DNA from: Nodosilinea sp. E11
GTDB taxonomy: Bacteria; Cyanobacteriota; Cyanobacteriia; Phormidesmidales; Phormidesmidaceae
NCBI RefSeq assembly: GCF_032813545.1
Contig: NZ_CP136520.1
Span: 738,001 to 802,000 of the forward strand
DNA length: 64,000 nt
Direction of reading: 5' to 3'
Position numbers and translations under genes: made by a program
Notes under the pieces: model-generated
The model's input: only the letters and a program-made list of their open reading frames with translations
Databases searched by the model: none
Told to the model about the DNA's origin: nothing
Shown here: positions 9,179 to 18,068 of the stretch, in pieces
Numbering within the stretch: the first letter of the stretch is position 1
How the letters are laid out: the number at the start of each line of letters is the position of its first letter

Positions 9179-10297
9179 GTGAATCAACGCTTGATCAATC
9201 GGGTATCGCGTCGGTCTGTGCTAGGGGCAGGACTGTTTTTAGGGGCCAGCTGGGCGCTAAAAGGCTGTGAAGCTTCGGTCAACCAAGGCCCCGCCGCTAC
9301 AGACGCCAATGGCGGCGAATCGGTGGGCGGAGAACTGGTGGTGGCCTCCTTTCCAGGGACGACCGACAGTCTGTTTCGGGAGGGCTTAGCCCCCGTAGTT
9401 GCAGACCAAACCGGGGTAAGAATCAGCGCCCAACCCCTCTTGGCCTTTGAGCAGATCGCTCGGGTTAAAGCCTCCCCCAACAATCCTCCCTTTGATGTCT
9501 TGATTTTGGATGACGGTCAGAATGCGATCGCCCTGGCGGAAGATCTAGTTCAGCCCTTCCCCGTCGACCAAAGCCCCAACAGCAGTGATGTAGCATCCGG
9601 TTTTCTAAGCGATCAGGGCCTGGCCCCGATCTTCTATGCCCAGGGCATTGTGCTGGCCTACAACACCGAGCGGGTACAGACCCCACCCACGTCTTGGGAG
9701 GTGATGCTTGACCCCAACCTCAATGCCCAACTGGGTTTAGTCAGCCTCAATAGCATCTTGGGCACCTCCTTCATGGTGGAAATGGCCAAGGCGCGCGGGG
9801 GCAGCGAGTCTAACATTGAGCCCGCCTTTGAGGCGGTAGCGGAAATGCTACCTCGGGTGAATGGAGTAGCCGCCAACCCAGGGGCGCTGCTGACCCTCTT
9901 CCAGCAGGGCGAAGTGGATGTAGCGCCGATGTGGCACAACGATGTGCTCAATCTGATAGAGCGGGGTATACCCCTGGCGATCGCCAACTTAGAAACGGGC
10001 ATCGCCGCCGCCCGCTACAGTCTCAACATCGTCAAAAACCCGTCTGCTGGGCTAGATCGAGCCGTGGCCTACGTGAATGCCATGCTCAGCCCCGAGGCCC
10101 AGTCTCAGGTAGTGGGTGAACCCTATTTCTACATTCCCTCCAACACCACGGTGCCCTTTCCCCCCGAGCTCACAGAGACCATGGGGATTTCGTCGGTGGA
10201 TGACTTTATCTCCCTGGCCCACAACCTCGACTGGGCCACCATTAACCCCCAGCGGGCCGACTGGATCGAGCGCTTTAACCAGACCGTGCAGGCCTAA
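9179..10297 (+). CDS. PotD-like ABC substrate-binding protein, Tat lipoprotein (copy 1)
   Basis: About 372 residues. The N-terminus has a twin-arginine motif (VSRRSVLGAG), a hydrophobic stretch and a lipobox-like ending at LKGC, so it is probably exported folded and lipid-anchored. The mature part has the layout of spermidine/putrescine-type binding proteins: GELVVASFPGTTDSLF, FDVLILDDGQ, PTSWEVMLDP and the C-terminal INPQRADWIERF. I prefer GTG at 9179, about ten bases after AGGAG, to a TTG 48 bases upstream. It is the first gene of the importer operon and paralogous to the gene at 12266. The ligand is unknown. Confidence 0.85.
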   Translation: MNQRLINRVSRRSVLGAGLFLGASWALKGCEASVNQGPAATDANGGESVGGELVVASFPGTTDSLFREGLAPVVADQTGVRISAQPLLAFEQIARVKASPNNPPFDVLILDDGQNAIALAEDLVQPFPVDQSPNSSDVASGFLSDQGLAPIFYAQGIVLAYNTERVQTPPTSWEVMLDPNLNAQLGLVSLNSILGTSFMVEMAKARGGSESNIEPAFEAVAEMLPRVNGVAANPGALLTLFQQGEVDVAPMWHNDVLNLIERGIPLAIANLETGIAAARYSLNIVKNPSAGLDRAVAYVNAMLSPEAQSQVVGEPYFYIPSNTTVPFPPELTETMGISSVDDFISLAHNLDWATINPQRADWIERFNQTVQA

Positions 10298-10301
10298 AGC
10301 A

Positions 10302-10949
10302 ATGGTAATCTCAGGCACCCCAGACATGCTCACCCTGGTGACGGCAGAGATGGAGAACCCCGCTCCCTATCACCTGCTCACCAGTGTGGTGGCTCCCCGG
10401 CCAATTGCCTGGGTGTCTACCATCAGCGCGGCGGGGGTGCCCAATTTGGCCCCCTACTCATTTTTTAATGCGGTGGCCGGGTTTCCTCCCACGATTATGT
10501 TTTCGGTGGCCTACCGGCGCAGCGAACCCAAAGAAAAAGACACGCTGATCAACGTTAAGGAAATTGGGGAGTTTGTGTGTCACGTGGTCGATGAATCGCT
10601 GGCCGAGGCGATGGTCAAAACAGCCGTGGATCTGCCCTACGGCACCAGTGAATTTGATGCCGTAGGGCTCAAAACTGTACCCGCCACCGAGGTTCGTCCC
10701 CCCCGACTGGAAGCGGCATCGGTAGCGATGGAATGTCGGGTGACGCAAATTGTGCCGGTAGTGGGGGCCACCAATGTGATGGTGCTGGGTGAGGTGCTGC
10801 GGTTTCACATTCGCAAAGATTTATACAGAAGCGATCTGGGGTTAGTGGATACGGTGCAGATGCAGCCGGTGACCCGGTTGGGAGGGCCAGTGGAATACAC
10901 CAAAATTGGCGAATTAATTCGTTTGCAAACGCCTAAAAGCTTGGCATGA
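10302..10949 (+). CDS. Flavin reductase-like (DIM6/NTAB) protein
   Basis: About 215 residues of the split-barrel flavin reductase family. APRPIAWVSTISAAGVPNLA and PYSFFNAVAGFPPTIMFSV are the usual FMN-binding blocks near the N-terminus, and FHIRKDLY lies near the end. Relatives reduce FMN/FAD with NAD(P)H for a partner monooxygenase or act as oxidoreductases; no monooxygenase gene is nearby. The ATG at 10302 lies four bases after the binding-protein stop, so translation is probably coupled. The reading frame is also open upstream inside the previous gene, but that extension has no family similarity. Confidence 0.82.
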   Translation: MVISGTPDMLTLVTAEMENPAPYHLLTSVVAPRPIAWVSTISAAGVPNLAPYSFFNAVAGFPPTIMFSVAYRRSEPKEKDTLINVKEIGEFVCHVVDESLAEAMVKTAVDLPYGTSEFDAVGLKTVPATEVRPPRLEAASVAMECRVTQIVPVVGATNVMVLGEVLRFHIRKDLYRSDLGLVDTVQMQPVTRLGGPVEYTKIGELIRLQTPKSLA

Positions 10950-10954
10950 AAATT

Positions 10955-10980
10955 TTGAGATCACAGGTTGAGATCACAGG
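10955..10980 (+). repeat. 13-base tandem duplication
   Basis: The unit TTGAGATCACAGG occurs twice in tandem in the spacer between the flavin reductase and ATPase genes. The tandem repeat at the end of the same operon (15200-15260) also has a 13-base unit, with an unrelated sequence. Confidence 0.7.
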
Positions 10981-11077
10981 TTGTTGAGAGCAGGATCTGA
11001 CGGTCTGAGTTAAGCCAGTTTAACCCTGCTGCCGTTGTTTGCCGGAATGATGAAATTTCCCTTTGGAGAGAGATCTA

Positions 11078-12214
11078 ATGCAATCGGTTCAAACCAGCCA
11101 CACTACCGCCTCTGATGCGATCGCACCAGAGGTCGGGGTCGACTCACACAGCCTCTCCCTCTCCCAGGTGATGCACCAGTTTGGCTCCTTTATGGCACTC
11201 AAAGACATTAACCTCTCCATTCGGCCCGGGGAGTTTGTGTCGCTGCTGGGGCCGAGCGGCTGCGGCAAAACCACCCTGCTGCGAATTATCTCGGGCTTTC
11301 TCGACCCCACCGCAGGCAACGTGCTGATCGATGGCCAGTCGGTGAGGGGACTGTCTCCCAGCCAGCGGGGCACGGGCATTGTGTTTCAGAACTACGCCCT
11401 GTTTCCCCACATGACTGTGTGGGACAACGTCGCCTACGGGCTGCGGGCCGGGGGCAAGCTATCGCGCGGCCAGATTGCCAACCGGGTGGGCGAAATGCTC
11501 GATATGGTGCAGTTGAGCCCGATGGCCAAGCGGGTGCCCAGCGAACTGTCTGGCGGGCAGCAGCAGCGGGTGGCGATCGCCCGCGCCCTGGCCGTAGAAC
11601 CCCGCATCATGCTGCTCGATGAACCCTTTAGTGCCCTCGACAAGAGCCTGCGCCTTGACATGCAGATCGAGATTCGCCGCATCCTGGGCGATCGCGGCAT
11701 TACCGCTATTCTGGTCACCCACGATCAGGAAGAGGCGATGAGCATGTCCGATCGCATCGCGGTGCTCTCCGGCGGCGAAATTCACCAGTTCGATACCCCC
11801 ACTAACCTTTACGATCGCCCCGCCACCCACTTTGTCAGCTCCTTTGTGGGGGTCTGCAACCACCTTCCCGGCGAGGTGCTGGGTCGTTCTGAGGCGGGCT
11901 ACTTGGTACGGGTTCTCGACGGTGAGCTAGAGGTAACCACCGACCAGCCCCTGGCCCCCCGCAGCAAAGTCACCCTCGCGGTGCGGCCCGAAAACCTGCG
12001 GGTGCAGACCCAGCCCCACCGCCACACCCTCACCGGCACCGTGGCTATGTGTCTGCCCCTGGGGGCGGTGATGACCTACGACGTCACCCTGGCGGATGAC
12101 CTACACATCAAACTCACCCAGACCCGTACCCTGGGCAGTCAGCCGCTGGTAGCGGGCGATCGCATCCACCTCGATCTAGTTTCACCCAGCGCCTGCGCCG
12201 TTTTCCCAGCCTAG
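11078..12214 (+). CDS. PotA-like ABC transporter ATPase
   Basis: A 378-residue importer ATPase. Walker A GPSGCGKTT (about 60), signature LSGGQQQR, Walker B IMLLDEPFSALD and the switch His in LVTHDQEEAMS are all intact. The C-terminal third is a TOBE-type regulatory domain (VTLAVRPENLRV), as in PotA/CysA/MalK-group ATPases. ATG at 11078 follows GGAGAG. It should energise the two permeases encoded at 13465 and 14339. Confidence 0.92.
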   Translation: MQSVQTSHTTASDAIAPEVGVDSHSLSLSQVMHQFGSFMALKDINLSIRPGEFVSLLGPSGCGKTTLLRIISGFLDPTAGNVLIDGQSVRGLSPSQRGTGIVFQNYALFPHMTVWDNVAYGLRAGGKLSRGQIANRVGEMLDMVQLSPMAKRVPSELSGGQQQRVAIARALAVEPRIMLLDEPFSALDKSLRLDMQIEIRRILGDRGITAILVTHDQEEAMSMSDRIAVLSGGEIHQFDTPTNLYDRPATHFVSSFVGVCNHLPGEVLGRSEAGYLVRVLDGELEVTTDQPLAPRSKVTLAVRPENLRVQTQPHRHTLTGTVAMCLPLGAVMTYDVTLADDLHIKLTQTRTLGSQPLVAGDRIHLDLVSPSACAVFPA

Positions 12215-12265
12215 GCCGCTCAGATCAGCGCCATCCAAGCTATCTACCGTCGTTGAAGGAATACT

Positions 12266-13390
12266 ATGGCCAAACATCAGACCTTCCACCTCAGCCGCCG
12301 TACATTGCTGGGGGCCGGTCTCTTTGCGGGTACCAGTCTGCTGATTAAAGCCTGCGATGCTACGCCCACAGCCTCCAATGGCGGTGGGGCGGGTGGTGAC
12401 GATACGAGTGGCGGCGGTGGCCGATCCGACCTGGTGGTGACCACCTTCGCTGGCAGTTGGGAGCAGCTCTACCGAGATGTGATTGTTCCGGCCTACCAGG
12501 CGACGGCGGGGGGCAGCGCCAACCTGGTGACGATGGTCTCTCTAGAGCAGGTGGCCCAGCTAACGGCAGCCCCCCAGAGCCCCCCCTTCGATATCGCCCT
12601 GATCGACGAAGGCCCCTTCAATGCGGCCTCCAAGGATTTATTTGTGCCCGTGCCCTCAGAGCTGCTGAGCAACTACGACCAAGTGGCCCCAGAACTCCAG
12701 AGCACCGACGGTTGGGCACCCACCACGGGCATTCAGGTAATTGGGCTGGCCTACAACCCCAACGAGGTGTCTACCCCGCCCACATCCTGGGAAGATCTCT
12801 ACGACCCGCAGTACCGGGGCCGGGTGTCGATGCAGGGCATGCAGACCACCCAGGGCACCTCTGTGATGGTGCAGCTAGCCAAACTGCGGGGCGGCAGCGA
12901 GTCTGACATCGAACCGGCCTTTCAAGCCCTAGAGCAAGAGCTGCGGCCCAACTTGGCGGGGCTAGCGGCAAATTCGGGAGCGTTGGCCACCCTCTTTCAG
13001 CAGGGGGAAATTGCCCTGGCTCCCCATGACCTCAACAACGTGATGGCTCTCCAGGCGCGCGGGGTAGAGATTGAGTGGGTGGCTCCCCAGGAGGGAGCGA
13101 TCGCCATGCGGCCCTCCCAGCAAATTGTGGCCAACACCACCGCCGACCTCGCTAGCGCTGCCGCCTTTATCGATGCCAGCCTAAGTCTAGAAGTGCAAAC
13201 GGCTATGGCTCAGGCCCCCTACAATTTTCTGCCGGTCAACCGCAACGTCGAGCTATCGGGGGTTTTAGCCGAGAAATTTGGCTCTACTCTCGACGACGCC
13301 CTCAGCACTTTGGTGTTTTTGGACTGGTCGCAAATTAACCCCCAACGGGCCGAATGGATCGAGCGTTTCGATCGCGCCATTCAAATCTAA
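12266..13390 (+). CDS. PotD-like ABC substrate-binding protein, Tat lipoprotein (copy 2)
   Basis: A 374-residue paralogue of the protein at 9179. It shares the twin-arginine start (LSRRTLLGAGLFAG), a lipobox-like end (IKAC), a Gly/Ser-rich linker, the blocks VVTTFAGSWEQLYRD and FDIALIDEGPF, and the C-terminal INPQRAEWIERF. ATG at 12266 follows AAGGAA. Two binding proteins with one ATPase and one permease pair suggest two related ligands or a functional backup (inference). Confidence 0.88.
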   Translation: MAKHQTFHLSRRTLLGAGLFAGTSLLIKACDATPTASNGGGAGGDDTSGGGGRSDLVVTTFAGSWEQLYRDVIVPAYQATAGGSANLVTMVSLEQVAQLTAAPQSPPFDIALIDEGPFNAASKDLFVPVPSELLSNYDQVAPELQSTDGWAPTTGIQVIGLAYNPNEVSTPPTSWEDLYDPQYRGRVSMQGMQTTQGTSVMVQLAKLRGGSESDIEPAFQALEQELRPNLAGLAANSGALATLFQQGEIALAPHDLNNVMALQARGVEIEWVAPQEGAIAMRPSQQIVANTTADLASAAAFIDASLSLEVQTAMAQAPYNFLPVNRNVELSGVLAEKFGSTLDDALSTLVFLDWSQINPQRAEWIERFDRAIQI

Positions 13391-13464
13391 GTTGCGCTCC
13401 GTCAGGCCTCGCTGTCTGGCCTGTTTTACTGACTGCACCATCTCCACCCCGACCTCCGGAACCC

Positions 13465-14310
13465 ATGAATATCAGTCAACTCTTGAAGCCCCAACCGGGC
13501 CAACTGGCCCTACCGTTGGCCATCTTCCTTCAGCTGTTTTACGTGGTGCCCCTGGTGATCCTAATTGCCACCAGTTTTCAGGGCGACGGCGGGGCTGTCT
13601 CCTTTGATAATTACTCCAAGTTTTTTGGCAGCAGCGTTAACGTCAAAGCCCTCACCGATACCTTTTTGCTCGGTGTTCAAGTCACCGTCGCCTGCCTGAT
13701 CATCGGCTACCCGGTGGCCTACTTCTACGTCAACGCCCCAGCGGCCTGGAAGGGGATTCTGACCTTTCTCATCATGCTGCCGCTGCTGACTAGCGCGGTG
13801 GTGCGCACCTTTGGCTGGGTGGTCATCCTCGGTCGCCAGGGGTTAATCAACACCGCCCTGCTCAATCTAGGCATTATCGAAACGCCGATTCGGCTGCTGT
13901 TTAGCCACAACGGCGTGCTCATCGCCCTGACCCAGATCTGGCTGCCAATGATGGTGCTGCCCATCGTCGCCTCCCTCTCTCAAATCGACTCGCGGTTGGC
14001 GGCGGCCTCCAAAAGCCTAGGCGGTGGGGCCTGGCGCACCTTCTGGCAGATCACCTTCCCCCTCACCCTGCCGGGGATGATCTCCGGGGCGCTGCTGGTG
14101 TTTGCTCTAACGGTGAGTTCCTTCGTTACCCCCTCGATCATCGGTGGCGGTCAGTTGATCTACCTACCGACGCTGATTTACCAGCAGGGCATTGTGCTGC
14201 TCAACCAGCCCTTTGCGGCGGCGGTTTCTACCCTGCTGCTGATCATGGTGATCGCGGTGGTGGTGCTGCTGAGTGCCCTGGGCAAACGCAGTCGCCGCTA
14301 CATTCGCTAG
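13465..14310 (+). CDS. PotB-like ABC transporter permease
   Basis: About 281 residues and six predicted membrane helices, the first starting in LALPLAIFLQLFYVVPLVIL. The ATPase-coupling EAA-like loop is SRLAAASKSLGGGAWRTFWQ (about 190), followed by ITFPLTLPGMISG. It forms the inner-membrane channel with the next gene product. The frame is open further upstream, but ATG at 13465 gives the normal family N-terminus. Confidence 0.9.
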   Translation: MNISQLLKPQPGQLALPLAIFLQLFYVVPLVILIATSFQGDGGAVSFDNYSKFFGSSVNVKALTDTFLLGVQVTVACLIIGYPVAYFYVNAPAAWKGILTFLIMLPLLTSAVVRTFGWVVILGRQGLINTALLNLGIIETPIRLLFSHNGVLIALTQIWLPMMVLPIVASLSQIDSRLAAASKSLGGGAWRTFWQITFPLTLPGMISGALLVFALTVSSFVTPSIIGGGQLIYLPTLIYQQGIVLLNQPFAAAVSTLLLIMVIAVVVLLSALGKRSRRYIR

Positions 14311-14338
14311 TCCTTAGGCCCCGTTGTTAGGAGTTGTC

Positions 14339-15211
14339 ATGTCATCCACAGTTGTTAAGCCCAAGGTCCGGCCTGCCCAGGATTCTACGGCCTCCCTGCG
14401 CCAGCTCGACAGCGTTTCATTTCAGTTGGTGATGCAGATCATGGCCTGGCTGGGTCTGCTGATTTTGACCGCCCCCACGATCATCGTGTTGCTGGCGTCG
14501 TTTAGCTCCTCGGCCACGCTGCAATTTCCACCGCCGGGGTTCTCCTTGCAGTGGTACCTGGCCTTATTTAATTTCCCTGAGCTGCGGGCAGCGGCGCTCA
14601 ATAGCTTTCAGGTGGCGCTGATCACCGCTATCGTCTGCGTGGTGCTGGGGGTGGCGGCCTGCCTGGCCATGATCAGCAGCCGGGGCCGCTGGGTGACAGT
14701 GATGGATGCCCTGGTGATGTCGCCCCTGGCGCTGCCGGGGGTGGCTCTGGGCCTGGGGATGATGTCGTTCTTTGCGATGACAGGGGTGCGCCTGTCGCTG
14801 TTTACCCTGATTGTGGGTCACATCGTCATCTGTACTCCCTATGTGGTGCGCAACGTGCTGGCCAGTCTCACCCAGCTGGGTTCCTCCCTCCAGGAGGCCT
14901 CCATGGCTCTGGGGGCCAACCCCGCCTACACCTTCTTTAAGGTGACCCTGCCGCTGATCAAGCCGGGGGTGCTGATTGGGGCATTTATGGCTTTTCTCAC
15001 CTCCTTCGACAATGTGGCAGTAACCCTGTTTTTGTCTGATGCCAGAACAGAAATGCTGCCCATCCGCATGTGGTCAATGATTGAGAACGACCTAGACGTG
15101 CGAGCGGCGGCCATCTCCGGCGTGTTGATCTTTCTCACTGCTCTGCTGATGATTGCCATGGAAAGGGCGTCGGGTCTGTCGAAGGCGCTGATCGGCAACC
15201 GCGCCCAGTAA
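14339..15211 (+). CDS. PotC-like ABC transporter permease
   Basis: About 290 residues and six membrane helices. The EAA-like loop reads LQEASMALGANPAYTFFKVT, followed by LPLIKPGVLIG. ATG at 14339 follows TAGGAG with good spacing. Its last codons, CGC GCC CAG TAA, are the first unit of a tandem repeat that continues past the stop. It is the last gene of the importer operon. Confidence 0.9.
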   Translation: MSSTVVKPKVRPAQDSTASLRQLDSVSFQLVMQIMAWLGLLILTAPTIIVLLASFSSSATLQFPPPGFSLQWYLALFNFPELRAAALNSFQVALITAIVCVVLGVAACLAMISSRGRWVTVMDALVMSPLALPGVALGLGMMSFFAMTGVRLSLFTLIVGHIVICTPYVVRNVLASLTQLGSSLQEASMALGANPAYTFFKVTLPLIKPGVLIGAFMAFLTSFDNVAVTLFLSDARTEMLPIRMWSMIENDLDVRAAAISGVLIFLTALLMIAMERASGLSKALIGNRAQ

Positions 15212-15260
15212 GCGCGCCCAGTAAGCGCGCCCAGTAAGCGCGCCCAGTAAGCGCGCCCAG
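15200..15260 (+). repeat. 13-base tandem repeat spanning a stop codon
   Basis: Unit CGCGCCCAGTAAG, about 4.7 copies, starting inside the last codons of the permease gene and continuing downstream. Because 13 is not a multiple of three, the TAA in successive units falls in different frames, so the repeat stops translation in every forward frame. Confidence 0.9.
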
Positions 15261-15291
15261 CATGAGCACTGGAGCAATAGTCCTGACTCTG

Positions 15292-15318
15292 CCCAGCGGG
15301 GGTGTTCCGCTGGGTTTT
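15292..15318 (+). terminator. Intrinsic terminator of the importer operon
   Basis: CCCAGCGG pairs with CCGCTGGG across a seven-base loop and is followed by TTTT. It lies about 80 bases after the last permease gene, just past the 13-base repeats. Confidence 0.75.
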
Positions 15319-15564
15319 CTCACGCTAGGGCCCACCCAGACGACCTTGCCATTGGGTACCGCCGGGGTAAGCAGGTGATGCACTGGGCCAATGGGCAGGT
15401 CGTTATGGCTCCTGATCTAGGGTCTCCGGCGGCGATCGCCAACTATCACCTACAGAGGCCAAGCTAAAAATTTTGGCCAGGATCCTCCCCCTACGGATGC
15501 CACTTGGGCTGCCATCGGTATACTGTCGTTTGGCTTATGTCGTGGTTGTGTTTTGATTGTGCTT

Positions 15565-17112
15565 ATGGAGTCGAGATGGCTGACGTTGGGACTTACCTCC
15601 GGGGCGATCGCCACGTTAGGTGCCCTGGTTGCCGTTGCCCCTGCCCGGGCGGCCACGCTACAGTACTGGGCCTTCGACGCCCAAACTAATCAGCTGGTGT
15701 TTACCACCGACAGCGAGGTGCAACCTCGGGCACAGCTGCTGGTCAACCCCACCCGGATTGTGGTCGATCTGCCCAATACGCAGCTCGGCAGCCGTAGCGC
15801 CCCCCAAACCGTCGGCGGGGCCGTGCGCGAGGTGCGGGCTGGCCAGTTCGACAGCCAAACCGCCCGCATCGTCATCGAACTCTCGTCGGGCTACAGTCTC
15901 AACCCTCAAGATGTGCGAGTTCAGGGCATTCGTCCGAACCAATGGGCGGTGCAGTTGCCGGCCCTCAGTCAAACGGCGGCTCCTCCCACGGGCGCAATCC
16001 CTGCCCCCTCGGCCACGACCAACCAGGTACAGGGCAACACAGGTACTGGCGCCCAGGCCACTCTCAATGGGGTAGTCACCACGGGCGACGGTTTTTTACT
16101 GCGGCTCAGTGGTGAAGCGCCCACCCCCACCGTGCAGTTCACCACCGACGGAGCCGATAATCGCTTTGCCATTGTCGACCTGCCCAACACCGCCGTCGCC
16201 GCCGACCTCAACCCCAACGCTCTGCCCAACTACCGCTACAGCATCATCACCTGGGATGTCGCCCAGCAGCCTACCAGCCCCCCCTCTACCCGCATCACCC
16301 TCAAGCTAGCGCCCACCAGCCCTGACTGGCGGGCCTTGCGCAACAACAGCGGCGTTATTTTGCTGCCCCCCAGCGGTGTGCCAATCAGCAGTGTGTCCGA
16401 TGAACCGCCGCCGCTGGCGGCGGCTCCCAGCCAGCCAGCTCCGGCCCAGCCAGCCCCAGCCCAGCCCGCACCGGCTCAACCTGCTCCGGCCCAAGCGCCA
16501 CCGACTAACCCCACACCACCCCCCACTCGGTCTGTCGAACCGCCTCGGCTACCTTCGGCCCCCAGTGGGCGAGTGGTGGTAGCCATCGATCCCGGCCACG
16601 GTGGCCGTGACCCTGGGGCAGTAGGTATTGGCGGTCTGCAAGAAAAACAGGTGATTTTTCCGATTTCGCTGCGGGTGGCTGAGCTGCTCGAAAGCCAGGG
16701 AGTCATGGTGGTGATGACCCGACGCGAGGATGTGGCGGTAGATTTGCAGACCCGCGCCGCCATTGCCAACCGCGCCCAGGCCAATGTGTTTGTCAGCATT
16801 CACGCCAATGCCATCAGCATGAGCCGCCCCGATGTCAACGGCATTGAGACCTACTTCTCAGCTGAGAGTGGGCGGCGGCTGGCGGCGACTCTCCAGGCCA
16901 GTATGCTGGCGGCGACCGGGATGCGCGATCGCGGCGTTAAGCAGGCCCGCTTTTTGGTACTGCGGGCCAGCACCATGCCCGCCGCCCTAGTCGAAGTCGG
17001 CTTTGTTACCGGTGCTCAAGATGCCCCTCGTCTGGCCGACCCTGCCTGGCGCGAAACCATGGCCCAGGCGATCGCTCGCGGCATTTTGCAATACCTCCAG
17101 CAGGGGGGGTAG
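15565..17112 (+). CDS. amiC: N-acetylmuramoyl-L-alanine amidase with AMIN domains
   Basis: About 515 residues. A signal peptide ends near APARAA. Two AMIN-type domains follow (about 30-140 and 165-275), which bind the cell wall at septa; then a Pro-Ala repeat linker (PAPAQ units, about 295-325) and an Amidase_3 catalytic domain (about 335-512). Zinc and catalytic residues are visible: His in IDPGHGGRDPGA, Glu in GLQEKQ, His in VSIHANA and Glu in ALVEVGF. It cleaves the stem peptide from MurNAc and is expected to separate cells or open septal pores. ATG at 15565 is preferred to TTG at 15553. A second gene follows four bases later. Confidence 0.92.
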   Translation: MESRWLTLGLTSGAIATLGALVAVAPARAATLQYWAFDAQTNQLVFTTDSEVQPRAQLLVNPTRIVVDLPNTQLGSRSAPQTVGGAVREVRAGQFDSQTARIVIELSSGYSLNPQDVRVQGIRPNQWAVQLPALSQTAAPPTGAIPAPSATTNQVQGNTGTGAQATLNGVVTTGDGFLLRLSGEAPTPTVQFTTDGADNRFAIVDLPNTAVAADLNPNALPNYRYSIITWDVAQQPTSPPSTRITLKLAPTSPDWRALRNNSGVILLPPSGVPISSVSDEPPPLAAAPSQPAPAQPAPAQPAPAQPAPAQAPPTNPTPPPTRSVEPPRLPSAPSGRVVVAIDPGHGGRDPGAVGIGGLQEKQVIFPISLRVAELLESQGVMVVMTRREDVAVDLQTRAAIANRAQANVFVSIHANAISMSRPDVNGIETYFSAESGRRLAATLQASMLAATGMRDRGVKQARFLVLRASTMPAALVEVGFVTGAQDAPRLADPAWRETMAQAIARGILQYLQQGG

Positions 17113-17116
17113 GGCC

Positions 17117-17920
17117 ATGGCCTACTGGTTCAACGGGCAGCTCTGCCAAGACAGTGAGATTGCCCTGACGGTGAATGACCCGGCTTTGCTCTACGGCGCC
17201 ACGGTGTTTACCACCCTGCGAATCTACGGCCAGAGCCTCGATCATCCCCTGACCCAGTGGCAGGCCCATCAGCAGCGCCTAGCCCAGGCCCTTGAAGTCT
17301 TTGGCTGGCCCTGCCTCGACTGGAATGGCCTCCGGCAAGGGGCCGAAGCCCTATTACAGACCTATCCCGTTTTGCGGCTCACCTGCCTCCCCGACGGTCG
17401 CGCCCTAGTGACCGGTCGCGACCTGCCCGCAGACTTAGCCACGATGCAGAGTCAGGGCATCGTGGCCTGGGTCGCCCGAGGGGATCGCTATCAACGCCCC
17501 TTGCCCGCCTACAAAACCGGTAACTACCTGGGAGCGTGGCTCGCGCTCCAGGCCGCCGCCCAGCACGGGGCCAGAGAAGCCATCCTGGTCGATGCCCAAG
17601 GGCAATGGCTGGAAACCAGCACCGGCAACCTCTGGGGCTGGGCCAACGGCCACTGGCACACCCCCGGCGGGACGAGCCTGCTGGCGGGCATCGGGCGTCA
17701 GCTGCTGCTAGAGCATCTAGAGCACCAGGGAGACCGCGTCAACCGAGCACCCTGGCCACCAGGAATAATTCGGCGGTTTGAGGCTCTGGCCTATAGCAAT
17801 TCAGCAGTGCAGGTGGTACCGATACACACAGTTTTGGGCGATCGCAGTAGACTGGAACTTAACCCGCAGCACCCAGCCCTAGAGGCTTTACGGGCTGCAT
17901 TTGAACCCAATAGCACCTAA
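17117..17920 (+). CDS. Class IV aminotransferase (PabC-like)
   Basis: About 267 residues of fold-type IV PLP enzymes. The PLP Lys is in YKTGNYLGAW (about 140), and the phosphate-binding region is EAILVDAQGQWLETSTGN. The short length and compact N-terminus (YWFNGQL, then LYGATVFTTLR) fit 4-amino-4-deoxychorismate lyase (folate synthesis) better than branched-chain aminotransferase, but the substrate cannot be settled by eye. The start lies four bases after the amidase stop, so the two are probably co-transcribed. Confidence 0.82.
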   Translation: MAYWFNGQLCQDSEIALTVNDPALLYGATVFTTLRIYGQSLDHPLTQWQAHQQRLAQALEVFGWPCLDWNGLRQGAEALLQTYPVLRLTCLPDGRALVTGRDLPADLATMQSQGIVAWVARGDRYQRPLPAYKTGNYLGAWLALQAAAQHGAREAILVDAQGQWLETSTGNLWGWANGHWHTPGGTSLLAGIGRQLLLEHLEHQGDRVNRAPWPPGIIRRFEALAYSNSAVQVVPIHTVLGDRSRLELNPQHPALEALRAAFEPNST

Positions 17921-18068
17921 GTTTTGTATTCGATTAGCCCTTTCCGACAGATGACGTTAACATAAGTTAATAACCTTCTAATCATTTGAGGCTTGTTTAA
18001 GCTTTAGCCCCAGAAACCGATTTACTCGAAACAGTTCACCCCAAGACGTTAGTGGAGGCATTACCCCG

